Notes: generated from the sequence alone by a model not told the origin. Shown: positions 16,464 through 25,809, counted from the first letter of the stretch. The stretch is 36,798 bases of DNA from Chloroflexota bacterium (GCA_026707745.1 JAPOWG010000090.1:1-36798); one strand, 5' to 3'. Numbers and translations are program-made.

Positions 16464-19223
16464 TTATCCCTGGTCGCTGCCATTTCCAGCGAGGAACGCC
16501 GCCCATCCCTCTTCACCCAGCCTCGGCACGCGATAGAGCACAAATCTGTCCTCAGGGTGATATGACTGGACAGTCGTAGCGCGACCTTGGGGGAACCACT
16601 CGCGCAAGCGCTGCCAGGCCTGCTCGTCAGCAGGATTGAAAAGGAACAGCAGGTCTCTGTTCGGGTCCAGACGGAGTTCCCCCTTTCGCTGCAAGGCATA
16701 TCGAAGTATTTGCGGCAAGTTCTCCAGCGGGTACATATCGTTGGGCCACAAGGGATAACCGGCTTCAATTCCCAGCGCGCGGTAGTCCCACCAGTAAGGA
16801 AAACCCAGGGACCAGGCGTTTCCAATCGCGCCGTCGCTGTTTGCGAAGCCCTGAACGATTCTTCCGGCTTCGCTGTGCGGAAAGGACGGACCCAAATACG
16901 CATTCGCATAACGGTCGAAATAGGTCTCGCTGTTTTGATGGTTGGCGACCAAAACTACCCCGACTCCAAAGACGATCGCGACCATCATTCCTTTGCCGCC
17001 TTTAATCATACATTTCAGGCGGACAGCTATCATTGCTACGGGCAAGGCGGCAAACAGGTAGACGACCGGTACCGTGCCCAATGCGCGCGAGTTGCTGGGA
17101 TTCGCCTCCGGGTGTGCCAGCGACAGCGCGGTGGGCATTAACATCACAAGAATCACGACCGGCATGAACCAAACGACCGGGTCCCGCGATTTGATCATTC
17201 TTGCCAACCAGGCAGCGGCGCCCAGTATTAAGAAGGCTCCGCTCAAAGTGTCCATGACTGGATGCTCCGAAGCCCCGTTGAACCAGCCTATGTCGCCCTT
17301 CCAGTTGTACATGAGCAGGGCCTTGCGGATATTGTGCATCAGAATGGGAATATTGGCGCGCAATGCCTCCAGGGCATCGTCTGCTGCTGCATATGCAAGG
17401 TGATCTCCCAATAGTCGTGTTGAGGTTCGCATCCAGAAGGAATTGGGGAAGTCCAGCCAGAAGTGCAGCATCGGCAGAAAAACCATGAGCGATACAAAAA
17501 CCAGGATCGCGAGATGAACCAGGTAGAGCAGCTTCTGGCGCCAACTGACGGCTCGCATCCAGATGGCAAAGAATACGCCGATGACAATCAAAACCGGCAG
17601 CATGCGTACCGCCTGGTACGTATATAGCCCGAATCCAAGAACCAGCGCCGCCTTGACGTAATCGCTTCGCCTGTTGTATCTCATTGCGCGGGCAAGATAT
17701 ACGAGCAGCAGCGCGGTCACCAAGGGCGTTAGCGGAATGCGCAAGCCCTGGCGACTGACGATGACGTGCCAATAACTTGACGCGACGAGCGCCATCAGCA
17801 AAAGAGCAAGCACTTTCTTGAACCGAGGACGGCCGTCGCCGAGAAGCTCCATGCCCATCCAAAACAGCAGCGGCAAGGTGAGCGCGCTTTCTACGACGGC
17901 GAGGAATTTGAGCGTATAGAAATCGAATCCGAGCCCGGGCAAACTGGACAGCATCGACAGCAGATACATCTGTACCGGTTCCCGTCCCCCGTTGTTGGGG
18001 AAGAAGATTTTGTAGTCGCCGGTAGAAACGCGATATGCGTCCTGGATTTTCTCCACATGATCGCTGGTCATCTCGCGCGGGACGCTATCCAATTGCGTGA
18101 AACGGAAGCTTATCCCCAGAACCATGATCAATGCGAAGGCGACGATGATCGGGCGGTTTCCATGCCAGTCAATGCGCCGCAAGCGGTCAATCCATCCCGT
18201 GATCCAATCAAGGGCGTTCCAGTTTGCTGGCGCGAAGACCATCCCCCAGGCAAATGAGGAAACGATCCACAACACGATGAAAGGGGCTTCAATTCGATTG
18301 CCGCCGGTATTCATCCATAGAATGGCGCTTGCAAGCGCCGAGAAAACCGCCAGGCCGATCCGGCGCCTGCTGATATGATCCCGAAGTGAAGGAAATTCTG
18401 TCTGGCTTGGGGCTGACTGCGACAAGCCCGATCTTTCGTTATTCCTTACCGCTGTTGTGGACAAACGGGCTTTGATCCGCCAGACGACAAAATCCAACAG
18501 ATACCAAAGTATTAGACCGGCGATCAATCGGCCTGCGGCTGTCAGCAGGAACTCGAAAGACTGTTCTTTTGGGACTACCATAGAGTCCGAAATTGCTTGC
18601 AAGGACGTCAGCCATGTGGCTACCGGGACTATACGGGCCGACCAACGAATACGGTCCAAACGACTCATGTGCCGCCACCGTCTTCGCAGTTGCTCGTAAT
18701 TCCCTATTGCTTCGCCCATCAACCAGATAAGGAATCCAATCCAGAGAAACGGAGCGCCAATCTCCAGCGTGTTTTCGGCGCTGCGACTGACCCCAGCCGG
18801 ACCCAGTAGGGCATTTGTGCCAATGACTGCGCTGACAGTTGCCAGGGTAAAGAACAGCAGTTGAAGACCCTGCGCCCGGCGCAGCGCGCCGGCAATTCGC
18901 GGCATCGAAGATCCTACGGCGTCCTGCTGCTTGGGATCAAGTTTCACTCGCTCCCCAGCCGGAATCTTGGGCGCGAGAATGGACTCCGCGCCTGCTATAG
19001 CCATTCTCGTGCGTCGCCAGGTGACAAGTGGCGATCGCGCGAACCGCCCGCAAAGCTCGGCCAGTGTCAGGTCTTCAATTCGAGTTTCGGCGAACTCTTC
19101 CGCCAGACTTGGCGATTCGCGTTTATTTCCGTCCGCGGATGACCGGCGTTGCGCCGTGTCATTATCCGGTTCAGTCCTGTCGTTTTCGTCAAGACGCGGC
19201 CTGGCCTTGTCGTCTGGAAACAT
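16464..19223 (-). CDS. GT-C family membrane glycosyltransferase with long N-terminal membrane extension
   Basis: A 919-aa membrane protein. The first 100 or so residues are hydrophilic, with LTLAELCGRFARSPLVTWR. They are followed by a separate membrane region (about 115-355) and only then by the GT39/ArnT-like part, which begins near residue 360. That part has SVPREMTSDHVEKIQDAYRV, with acidic residues in the first loop, and NNGGREPVQMYLLSML. The order suggests an added module in front of a standard GT-C core. A soluble C-terminal tail follows. A GTG at 19244 would add seven residues, but the ATG at 19223 has AAGGGA seven bases upstream and is preferred. The gene starts 76 nt after the GT4 gene. 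It should move a sugar from a lipid carrier to an acceptor on the outer face of the membrane; the substrate is unknown. Confidence 0.82.
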   Translation of the reverse strand: MFPDDKARPRLDENDRTEPDNDTAQRRSSADGNKRESPSLAEEFAETRIEDLTLAELCGRFARSPLVTWRRTRMAIAGAESILAPKIPAGERVKLDPKQQDAVGSSMPRIAGALRRAQGLQLLFFTLATVSAVIGTNALLGPAGVSRSAENTLEIGAPFLWIGFLIWLMGEAIGNYEQLRRRWRHMSRLDRIRWSARIVPVATWLTSLQAISDSMVVPKEQSFEFLLTAAGRLIAGLILWYLLDFVVWRIKARLSTTAVRNNERSGLSQSAPSQTEFPSLRDHISRRRIGLAVFSALASAILWMNTGGNRIEAPFIVLWIVSSFAWGMVFAPANWNALDWITGWIDRLRRIDWHGNRPIIVAFALIMVLGISFRFTQLDSVPREMTSDHVEKIQDAYRVSTGDYKIFFPNNGGREPVQMYLLSMLSSLPGLGFDFYTLKFLAVVESALTLPLLFWMGMELLGDGRPRFKKVLALLLMALVASSYWHVIVSRQGLRIPLTPLVTALLLVYLARAMRYNRRSDYVKAALVLGFGLYTYQAVRMLPVLIVIGVFFAIWMRAVSWRQKLLYLVHLAILVFVSLMVFLPMLHFWLDFPNSFWMRTSTRLLGDHLAYAAADDALEALRANIPILMHNIRKALLMYNWKGDIGWFNGASEHPVMDTLSGAFLILGAAAWLARMIKSRDPVVWFMPVVILVMLMPTALSLAHPEANPSNSRALGTVPVVYLFAALPVAMIAVRLKCMIKGGKGMMVAIVFGVGVVLVANHQNSETYFDRYANAYLGPSFPHSEAGRIVQGFANSDGAIGNAWSLGFPYWWDYRALGIEAGYPLWPNDMYPLENLPQILRYALQRKGELRLDPNRDLLFLFNPADEQAWQRLREWFPQGRATTVQSYHPEDRFVLYRVPRLGEEGWAAFLAGNGSDQG

Positions 19224-19299
19224 GCGACCGTCCCTTTGCGCCACTCACATCTCTAAGCTTAGTATCAAGCGAACGGCGCTGCAAACGGGGAATCCGGAA

Positions 19300-20475
19300 T
19301 TACTTGCGAGCGTGCTCCAACAATACAGATTCGAATCGATCGAAGGTGACATTCAAGGAAAAGCGCTCGGCAACGAAGTCTTTGGGTTTGATGTACTTGT
19401 CACGGTTATCCAGAACTTCCAGCGTGGTCCTGCCAATTGACTTCCAGTCGCCGGATTTGGCCAGTTTCCCCATTCCGGTTACTTGAACCGGTACGCGGCC
19501 GCCATAGACGTCCGTCATGACGACCGGCGTCCCGCAAAGCATGGATTCGCCCAGAACTGCCGGAAAACAATCATTGTTGCTCGGCAGGACCAGCACATCG
19601 CAGGCCGCGTAAAAGTCGGCCATTTGCTGTTTGTCGCGGATCAGTCCCAGAAATATAAGTTGCGACTTGTACTTTTCGACGAGTTCCTTCTGAAGGTTCC
19701 AGGTATTTTCGTAGTTAAGGTTGTACTCGCCGGCAAAGATGATTCGAGTTTTTGGATATTTTCGGTTGATGACGTCCAGCGCCTTTATGAGCAGATCAGG
19801 CCTTTTTTCATGTGCAAAGCGCCCTGCGAATCCAATCAGCGGGCCATCGTCGCATTGCCATTTGCTTCTGAGTCTTGCGGCGTTTTCCAGGTTGGGATCG
19901 TGAATGGAAATGGGGGGGTAAACGATTGCCAGCTTGTCGCGGAACGGACCGAGATAGTAGGAATTCTCGGCATAATCGTCGCTGAAGCCTATGATACATG
20001 GGGCGCGCCTGGCCATGAAGGCGTACATGGCGTACATCACCTTCACGATCGCCTTGTTCAATAATCCCTCAGGTAGGAATAGATCCCCATGGTGTGTCGG
20101 AATGACCTTCAAGCCCGCCAATCCCGCTAATACGCTGACTAGCGCAGTTTCAAGCATCGGCGTGTGTATGCTTACGATGTCATGCTGGCGCATTAGGCGA
20201 AACAGATGCCAGGGATAGCTTGGCAATATCATGCCCCGGCTCAGTCGCACCGGCGCCCAGACCCTCACGATGCGCACGCCGTTATGCGTCTCCGGTTCCC
20301 TTGGCAGCTCTTTGTCGTGCCTGGAAGCAAGTACCGTCACTTGATGGCCGCGACGCACCAGTTCCTCAGCGAACATCTGCACGTAGTACGTGAGGCCGGT
20401 AGGATGCGGATAGTAGTAAAGGAGTGTGATCAGAACTTTCAGCTTGCGTCTGTTTTCAGGCTGTCCAGATTTCAT
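19300..20475 (-). CDS. GT4-family cytoplasmic glycosyltransferase
   Basis: A 391-aa GT-B fold glycosyltransferase. The N-terminal domain starts with KVLITLLYYYPHPTGLTYYV and contains the glycine-rich acceptor loop; THHGD is at 127-131. The C-terminal nucleotide-sugar domain has GFAGRFAHEKRPDLLIKAL (215-233) and the signature region NDCFPAVLGESMLCGTPVV. In GT4 enzymes this region carries E-x7-E; here the first Glu is replaced by Asp (D302-x7-E310). No membrane segments are evident, so it would act on the inner face, adding a sugar from a nucleotide donor to a lipid-linked chain that its membrane neighbours then use. The gap to the UPF0104 gene before it is only nine bases. The ATG at 20475 has a weak ribosome site. 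Family assignment is firm; donor and acceptor are unknown. Confidence 0.9.
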   Translation of the reverse strand: MKSGQPENRRKLKVLITLLYYYPHPTGLTYYVQMFAEELVRRGHQVTVLASRHDKELPREPETHNGVRIVRVWAPVRLSRGMILPSYPWHLFRLMRQHDIVSIHTPMLETALVSVLAGLAGLKVIPTHHGDLFLPEGLLNKAIVKVMYAMYAFMARRAPCIIGFSDDYAENSYYLGPFRDKLAIVYPPISIHDPNLENAARLRSKWQCDDGPLIGFAGRFAHEKRPDLLIKALDVINRKYPKTRIIFAGEYNLNYENTWNLQKELVEKYKSQLIFLGLIRDKQQMADFYAACDVLVLPSNNDCFPAVLGESMLCGTPVVMTDVYGGRVPVQVTGMGKLAKSGDWKSIGRTTLEVLDNRDKYIKPKDFVAERFSLNVTFDRFESVLLEHARK

Positions 20476-20484
20476 TAATCATTC

Positions 20485-21783
20485 TTATGTGCTTGGTTGA
20501 TCCATACATTGGACATGAGAACGCAATTGCGTCAGCGAGATACCCTCGAATATCAGACCAACACCGCCGGTCACGATGTGGACCAAAATATTCTGGGCGT
20601 GTACGGCAAGGGCGAAGGCAGTAATCTTGTCCAGTTCGTTGTGACCCAATAATTTGAATGCTACCACTATCGAGAATTCAAATGCGCCTAGATTACCTGG
20701 AACTAACGGAATCGCAATGGCAAATGAAGCGGAAGCGATGGCAAACATAATTGCGACCCAATCGCCCTGATCAAAGAAGGCTAGCATCAATACATAATTC
20801 GTGATCACTGAAAGCAGCCAACTGATCGCTGTCCAGATGAGCGCGCGCGCCAAAGGAGCGAATTCAAGGGTGGGTCGCAGACCGTCCAGAAATTCGCGAG
20901 CAAGTTTGTCCGGCTTTAGTCCCTCGGGGAGCGGCAGCGCATCGGAGACGCGTCCGATCGCCTTATCGGTGAATCCGCGCCAACGAGCCATTGCCAAGAG
21001 CGCGACGAATCCGCTTAGGGACAATATCGCTCCCAGGATTGCTAGATGCCGCAGCTCAGCGCTCACCGGCGCGACGGCCGTGGCGACCATCGCCAATAGC
21101 GCGACTCCCAATACATCCAGCAGCCTCTCGACCAAGATGCTGCTGCCTGTATGCATTAAATGAATCTGCTTGTTGGCGCGCGTGGTCAAGAACAGGCGTG
21201 CAACATCACCGATTCGCAGTGGTATGACGCCGTTGACCAAGTATGCGATATTCATGATGTTAAAGGCGCGCTGCAACGGCAATCGCCCGGCAAGCAAACC
21301 TTGCCAGCGCAATGCCCTGGTAAACAGCCCTAACATGAAAAACAAGAGGCTGATCACAAGAAAACGATAGTCTGCGCTCAACAGGGTCGACAAAAGCGCT
21401 TCAAGATCTACGCGACTAATCAGCAGCGCTGCAATGGCGAAACCCGCAAAAGTGCCGGCAAGAGTCCTTTTTTTGAGGCGCAAATTTATCTCCGCAACTA
21501 GATGTCCACTGCTGCCCGGCTGTACAGCCAGCAACGCGGCCCTTATGTCAAAATCTTGGGCGTCCAGATTGTCAGGCAGCCTCGGCGATTTGAAAAGCCT
21601 TCTTAATGTTTTCCAATCTTTCAGTTGCGATTCGACCGCCGCCGATATTCTACGGCCACAGCACTTGGCGCGTGTACTGACATGCAATGAAAACTGACGC
21701 TCGGCATTGACAACCGCGCGGCCAATTCGCACCAATAGACTCAGCCGCATTACTATATCACGACGGCTTGACGCTTGGAGCAT
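20485..21783 (-). CDS. UPF0104 / lysylphosphatidylglycerol synthase TM-domain protein (AglD-like)
   Basis: A multi-span membrane protein of the UPF0104 family. Family features are RALRWQGLL, INMNIAYLVNGVIPLRIGD-like text (NIMNIAYLVNGVIPLRIGD), SSILVERLLDVLGVALLAM and, near the end, AIPLVPGNLGAFEFSIVVAF. Such proteins are found fused to, or beside, dolichol/polyprenyl-phosphate glycosyltransferases such as archaeal AglD and are suspected of moving lipid-linked sugars. As read from the ATG at 21783 the protein has 432 residues, with about 100 hydrophilic residues before the first span. A TTG at 21483, with GGAG five bases before it, would give about 332 residues, closer to the usual family size. 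The longer start also lies between the -35 and -10 boxes of the divergent tRNA promoter, which favours the shorter form. It is the first gene of the minus-strand block. Confidence 0.85.
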   Translation of the reverse strand: MLQASSRRDIVMRLSLLVRIGRAVVNAERQFSLHVSTRAKCCGRRISAAVESQLKDWKTLRRLFKSPRLPDNLDAQDFDIRAALLAVQPGSSGHLVAEINLRLKKRTLAGTFAGFAIAALLISRVDLEALLSTLLSADYRFLVISLLFFMLGLFTRALRWQGLLAGRLPLQRAFNIMNIAYLVNGVIPLRIGDVARLFLTTRANKQIHLMHTGSSILVERLLDVLGVALLAMVATAVAPVSAELRHLAILGAILSLSGFVALLAMARWRGFTDKAIGRVSDALPLPEGLKPDKLAREFLDGLRPTLEFAPLARALIWTAISWLLSVITNYVLMLAFFDQGDWVAIMFAIASASFAIAIPLVPGNLGAFEFSIVVAFKLLGHNELDKITAFALAVHAQNILVHIVTGGVGLIFEGISLTQLRSHVQCMDQPST

Positions 21784-21796
21784 GATTCTCTATAAT
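21768..21796 (+). promoter_or_regulatory. Promoter of the tRNA-Gly gene
   Basis: TTGACG (21768-21773) and a perfect TATAAT (21791-21796) are separated by exactly 17 bases, and the tRNA begins 11 bases further on. The promoter lies across the ATG at 21783 of the divergent membrane-protein gene. Confidence 0.85.
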
Positions 21797-21807
21797 ATCG
21801 ACATATT

Positions 21808-21880
21808 GCGGGTATAGCTCAGTTGGTAGAGCGCCTGCTTCCCAAGCAGAAGGTCACGGGTTCGAGTCCCGTTACCCGCT
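21808..21880 (+). tRNA. tRNA-Gly (anticodon CCC)
   Basis: A full cloverleaf can be drawn. The acceptor stem GCGGGTA pairs with TACCCGC. The D arm is GCTC/GAGC with loop AGTTGGTA. The anticodon loop is TTCCCAA with CCC at 21841-21843, and the T arm contains GGTTCGAGTCC. The discriminator base is T, as usual for bacterial glycine tRNA. One pair at the top of the anticodon stem (C27/A43) is mismatched. CCA is not encoded. The gene stands alone, with its own promoter and terminator. Confidence 0.95.
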
Positions 21881-21892
21881 TGTCAGGTCCTT

Positions 21893-21918
21893 GCCCACCG
21901 GACGGTGGGTGTTTTCTT
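21893..21918 (+). terminator. Rho-independent terminator after tRNA-Gly
   Basis: CCCACC and GGTGGG form a short stem around GGAC, followed by TGTTTTCTT, 13 bases after the tRNA 3' end. Confidence 0.75.
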
Positions 21919-21930
21919 GCCCGAAGAGCA

Positions 21931-21959
21931 TTGACCCTTGGATATTGCGCATTTAGAAT
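21931..21959 (+). promoter_or_regulatory. Promoter of the L25 gene
   Basis: TTGACC (21931-21936) and TAGAAT (21954-21959) are 17 bases apart, placed between the tRNA terminator and the L25 start. The predicted leader is about 75 nt. Confidence 0.7.
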
Positions 21960-21996
21960 GGGCGGGCTATTGACCCAACAACGTTCGGCAACTTGA

Positions 21997-22014
21997 CCGA
22001 GGATTGTGCCTCGG
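21997..22014 (+). promoter_or_regulatory. Small hairpin in the L25 leader
   Basis: CCGAGG and CCTCGG form a 6-bp stem with a 6-base loop, about 28 bases before the start codon and 13 bases before the AAGGAG. It could influence translation, but no regulator or known leader motif is recognised. Confidence 0.35.
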
Positions 22015-22042
22015 GTTTAGGGAACTGAAGGAGAACTTTATC

Positions 22043-22693
22043 ATGGCGGAATTTGAGCTGGCTGCCGAAGTCCGGAATGCCCACGGCAAGCAAAACCGCG
22101 AACTGCGCAGGCAAGGTTTTGTACCCGGCATTGTTTACGGACCCAGCAATGACCCGATTAGCGTGCAGTTCCCGTATCGCGCAATTGAGGTGACCTTGAT
22201 GAATGCGGGCGGGACCAATCTGATCGACATTGTCGTCGATGGCAAAGCTTATCCGTCGCTTGCGCGCGAAGTGCAGCGGGATGTAGTTCGGGGCGACATC
22301 TTGCATGTGGATTTCTTGGCGGTCGACGCCTCCCAGCGGATCCGCGTGGAAGTGCCGATTATCATGGAAGGACGCAGCCCGGTCGTTGTGGCTCGCGAGG
22401 GGATTCTGATCACGGGCAGGAGCGCGCTGACCTTGGAAGTTTATCCCGATGACATTCGCGACCGCATCCTCATAGACTTGTCGCAATTGACCGAGCTCGG
22501 CTCGGAGGTGCTGGTGGGCGACCTGGAATTCGGTGAAAATGTGACCGTACACAGCGATCCAAACGAGATGCTCGCCAAGATTGTTCAGCCAGCCGCAGCC
22601 CGCGCCGAAGAAGCGGAACTCGATGAACTCGAGGGCGAAGAGGGCGAAGAAACGGACGAAGATTCTGAAGAAGAAGAAGGCGAAGAAGAATAA
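22043..22693 (+). CDS. rplY: 50S ribosomal protein L25 (CTC/TL5 type)
   Basis: A 216-aa L25 of the long, two-domain kind. The N-terminal 5S-rRNA-binding domain (about 1-95) starts MAEFELAAEVRNAHGKQNRE and has the typical LRRQGFVPGIVYG and DILHVDFLAVD. The C-terminal beta domain (about 96-180) is the TL5/CTC extension. The last 30 or so residues are almost all Glu and Asp, a common tail for this type. The protein binds 5S rRNA in the large ribosomal subunit. The frame is open 13 codons further up, but the ATG at 22043 has AAGGAG nine bases before it and matches where the family begins. It has its own promoter and terminator and is not part of an operon. Confidence 0.97.
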   Translation: MAEFELAAEVRNAHGKQNRELRRQGFVPGIVYGPSNDPISVQFPYRAIEVTLMNAGGTNLIDIVVDGKAYPSLAREVQRDVVRGDILHVDFLAVDASQRIRVEVPIIMEGRSPVVVAREGILITGRSALTLEVYPDDIRDRILIDLSQLTELGSEVLVGDLEFGENVTVHSDPNEMLAKIVQPAAARAEEAELDELEGEEGEETDEDSEEEEGEEE

Positions 22694-22722
22694 CTCACAG
22701 AGAACTCAACAAGGGGAGAACC

Positions 22723-22757
22723 AAGAGGCGGCGTCACATTGGCGCCGCCTCTTTTCA
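22723..22757 (+). terminator. Terminator after rplY
   Basis: AAGAGGCGGCG (22723-22733) pairs with CGCCGCCTCTT (22743-22753), an 11-bp stem with a 9-base loop that runs into TTCATTT. It lies between rplY and the convergent gyrA; the opposite strand lacks a good T-run, so it mainly serves rplY. Confidence 0.85.
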
Positions 22758-22827
22758 TTTATTGAGTTTATACCCAATGCAACGCGCTGACTGTCGAGCC
22801 CGTCCTTTTGCGCGCGGACAAACGCAG

Positions 22828-25425
22828 CTAATGGCTTCTCTTCTCGCTGCCGTTCTGTCCCGAGCGGTTCTCGTCACCAGCCGACAACAGCGCCTCAGGC
22901 TCATCTTCATCATCGTCTCGCATGATGGCGATGCCGGCAACCGCGTCATCTTCCTCAAGGTTCATCAAGATCACCCCCTGCGTGTTGCGTCCGGTCTCTC
23001 GAATTTCCGACAAGCGAGTCTGTAGCACGATTCCCCGCTTCGAGATCAGTACAATGTCATCCTCTTCGCGTATGCAACGCATGGCCACGACCGGTCCAGT
23101 GCGCTCATTTCGCTTCAATGTCCGTACGCCCAGCCCATATCTCCGCTGTGCTTTGTAATGCACCCTGTCTTCGGCGCCTTCGCTCCCGTCATCGCTAGAT
23201 ATCAGCGTGCGTTTGCCGTAACCATTTTCCGTCACGATGAGCAGATGGCTGTGTTCGCCCGTCAAGACATCCATGCCTGCGATCTCGTCGTCATCCCGCA
23301 AGCGCATCCCGATCACGCCCTGCGCCTGACGGCCCATGACGCGCACTTCCTCCGCCTTGAAGCGAATGCACTGCCCATTTACCGACGCCATGACAATATC
23401 GTCATCGCCCTTGCTCCACTTCACAGATCGCAAGCTGTCGCCGTCGTTAAACTGAATCGCCATCAAACCGCTTGGGCGGATATAGCTGAATTCGCTGAAT
23501 GCGACTTGCTTCACGCGGCCCTTGCTGGTCGCCAGCACAAAATACCCTTCCTCATGCTCAAGGATTTCGTCGGCTACGGCAAGTACGACCGAGATCTTCT
23601 CATCTCCTTCCAGTGGCAAGATGCTTCGGATGAGCAGACCGCGCCTTTCTCTTAAGGTCTCCGGTATGTCGTAGGCTCGGCGAGAGTAGACCTTGCCCGT
23701 ATTGCTGAAGAACAGGATCATATCGTGGCTGTGCGCGAAGAATACGTCCTTTAACGTATCATTGTCTCTGATCGCCATGCCGCGCATGCCTTTGCCGCCG
23801 CGCCGTTGTGAACGATAGTGACGGGCCGCAACTCGCTTAATATATCCTTGCTCCGTCAACGAGATGACAACATTTTCGCGGCGATACATATCACTCTCTT
23901 CGAGGTCGAAATTCTCTTTCTTGATCTCGGATTTTCGCACGTCCCCGTATTTGTCGGCGATTTCGGCAACGTCTTCGCGAATCAGCTCCAGGATTTTCTG
24001 TGGCGAGCGTAGCAAATCTTCAAGATATTCGATGCGCGCCCGAACAGTGTCATATTCATCCTGCAGCTTTTGCCTTTCCAAGGCAGCCAGGCGCCGCAAC
24101 TGCATGTCGAGTATGGCGTTCGTCTGGATCTCATCCAATTCCAAATTTGCCATCAATTGCTGCCGAGCGCTATCGACATCGGGTGAATTGCGGATTATTT
24201 GAATGACCTGGTCGATGTTCGCCACTGCTTTTAATAACCCGGCCAAAACATGCGCGCGGGCGCGCTGTCGCTGCAAATCATATTCGGAACGTCGCACAAT
24301 GACGTCATAGCGATGCTCTACATAAATCTTTAGCGCGCGTTTGAGACTCAATGTACGCGGTTCGCCGTTGACCAGCGCCAGCATTTGAATGCTATAGACG
24401 CTTTGCAATTGCGTGTATTTGTATAGTTGATTGATAACCCGCTGTGGCTGCGCGTGGCCTTTTAGCTCGACAACAAGGCGCAATCCTTGACGGTCGGATT
24501 CGTCGCGCAAGTCGCGTATCGCTTCGATGCGGCCCTCGCGCGCCAGGGCGACGATCCGCTCTATGATGCCCGACTTGCTCACCTGGTAAGGAATAGACGT
24601 GAAGACGAGCTTCTTGCCTTCCCCGGGACCCTCTTCAATGTCGACTGTGGACCGCACCGCGACGCGCCCTTTGCCGGTGGCGTAAGCTTCTCGTAGATAT
24701 TCGCCTTCTTCGCCAATGACGATCGTGGCGCCGGTGGGGAAGTCCGGACCCTTAATGAATTGCATGAGATCGTCGACAGAAACGTCGGCGACATTTTCAT
24801 AGTTGTCAATCAGGTATGTGATGGCGCTTGCCAACTCCCGCAGATTATGCGGCGGAATATTGGTCGCCATGCCCACTGCGATGCCGCTGGTGCCATTGAG
24901 CAGCAAGTTGGGCAAGCGCGCGGGAAGAACCGTCGGTTCCGCTTGCGTTCCGTCGTAATTCTCCGCGAATTCCACCGTGTCCATGTTGATGTCTGTCAAC
25001 ATCTCGCTGGCGATGTTGGCCATGCGCGCCTCGGTGTAGCGCATCGCCGCGGGCTTGTCCCCATCCTGGCTGCCAAAGTTGCCCTGGCCGTCAACCAGCG
25101 GATAGCGCAAAGAAAAATCTTGCGCCATACGGGCCATGGCGTCGTATACCGCCTGATCTCCGTGCGGATGATACTTGCCCAGTACTTCGCCAACGAGGCG
25201 GGCGCTCTTTTTATAGGCTGTACCGGGACGCAGCCCCATATCGTACATGGCATAAAGTATGCGCCGATGTACGGGCTTGAGCCCGTCGCGGGCGTCAGGA
25301 AGCGCGCGCGCCACGATCACGCTCATGGCATAGTTGAGATAACTGCCGCGCATCTCTTCGTTTATCGTGATCGTGCGAATGTTTCCCGCGTTATCTTCTG
25401 GCAAATCTGAGTCGATTATGTCCAT
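22828..25425 (-). CDS. gyrA: DNA gyrase subunit A
   Basis: An 865-aa type II topoisomerase A subunit, which breaks and rejoins DNA so that, with GyrB, negative supercoils are introduced using ATP. The catalytic tyrosine is Y130 in [10 protein letters not shown]. The quinolone-binding region reads [20 protein letters not shown] (83-102); the position of E. coli Ser83 is Gln91, while the acidic residue (E. coli Asp87) is kept as Asp95. The GyrA box QRRGGKG is present near residues 539-545, marking gyrase and not topoisomerase IV. The beta-pinwheel C-terminal domain is complete and ends in an acidic tail. The ATG at 25425 has no clear Shine-Dalgarno site. It stands alone: gyrB is not in the window and a repeat-rich region lies upstream. 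Confidence 0.97.
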   Translation of the reverse strand: MDIIDSDLPEDNAGNIRTITINEEMRGSYLNYAMSVIVARALPDARDGLKPVHRRILYAMYDMGLRPGTAYKKSARLVGEVLGKYHPHGDQAVYDAMARMAQDFSLRYPLVDGQGNFGSQDGDKPAAMRYTEARMANIASEMLTDINMDTVEFAENYDGTQAEPTVLPARLPNLLLNGTSGIAVGMATNIPPHNLRELASAITYLIDNYENVADVSVDDLMQFIKGPDFPTGATIVIGEEGEYLREAYATGKGRVAVRSTVDIEEGPGEGKKLVFTSIPYQVSKSGIIERIVALAREGRIEAIRDLRDESDRQGLRLVVELKGHAQPQRVINQLYKYTQLQSVYSIQMLALVNGEPRTLSLKRALKIYVEHRYDVIVRRSEYDLQRQRARAHVLAGLLKAVANIDQVIQIIRNSPDVDSARQQLMANLELDEIQTNAILDMQLRRLAALERQKLQDEYDTVRARIEYLEDLLRSPQKILELIREDVAEIADKYGDVRKSEIKKENFDLEESDMYRRENVVISLTEQGYIKRVAARHYRSQRRGGKGMRGMAIRDNDTLKDVFFAHSHDMILFFSNTGKVYSRRAYDIPETLRERRGLLIRSILPLEGDEKISVVLAVADEILEHEEGYFVLATSKGRVKQVAFSEFSYIRPSGLMAIQFNDGDSLRSVKWSKGDDDIVMASVNGQCIRFKAEEVRVMGRQAQGVIGMRLRDDDEIAGMDVLTGEHSHLLIVTENGYGKRTLISSDDGSEGAEDRVHYKAQRRYGLGVRTLKRNERTGPVVAMRCIREEDDIVLISKRGIVLQTRLSEIRETGRNTQGVILMNLEEDDAVAGIAIMRDDDEDEPEALLSAGDENRSGQNGSEKRSH

Positions 25426-25531
25426 ATGATGTGGCTAAACCAGATATCTGATTTGCGCACGGCTCCTTTCGCGGCTCATAAAGTATCCCAGTAAATGCAA
25501 GTAAGTCATGCAAAAAAAGCGGGTCTTGTAA

Positions 25532-25733
25532 GGCCTGTCCGCTACTGCACATCTTACTCATTGATAACAGGAACAATACCGAAACAATACAAAAATAGTG
25601 ACGATCCTTGCGAAAATCAACAGATTATTACGAAATCCGCCAAGCTTAGCTCCCCCTCTCCCCTTGTGGGAGAGGGGGCCGGGGGGTGAGGGGTGAAAAA
25701 AGCGCGTCAGCGTGATCCAGTACCGGTCAAGCC
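25532..25733 (+). repeat. 202-bp MITE-like repeat, copy 1
   Basis: Starts GGCCTGTCCGCTAC and ends GTACCGGTCAAGCC, imperfect terminal inverted repeats. It contains the palindrome CCCCTCTCCC / GGGAGAGGGG around CTTGT and the core GTGAAAAAAGCG. It is the same length as copy 2 (29978-30179), aligns with it apparently without gaps, and encodes nothing. Confidence 0.8.
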
Positions 25734-25735
25734 TC

Positions 25736-25809
25736 GTAGGGGCGACCAATCTGGTCGCCCGCTGCTGCCGAGACTTGTGGTATCGGGCGACATACCATGT
25801 CGCCCTTAC
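25736..25809. repeat. REPIN-like inverted hairpin pair 1
   Basis: A GTAG-headed hairpin (25736-25760, stem GGGCGACC/GGTCGCCC) faces an inverse unit (25785-25809, stem GGGCGACAT/ATGTCGCCC, ending TTAC) across 24 bases. Confidence 0.75.

Noticed and set aside
16267..16506. Possible frameshifted C-terminal extension of the 919-aa glycosyltransferase
   Set aside because: The main frame ends naturally after a typical soluble tail, so no frameshift needs to be assumed.
25532..25733. A complete insertion sequence
   Set aside because: Despite terminal inverted repeats, the element is too short and encodes no transposase, so it is reported only as a MITE-like repeat.
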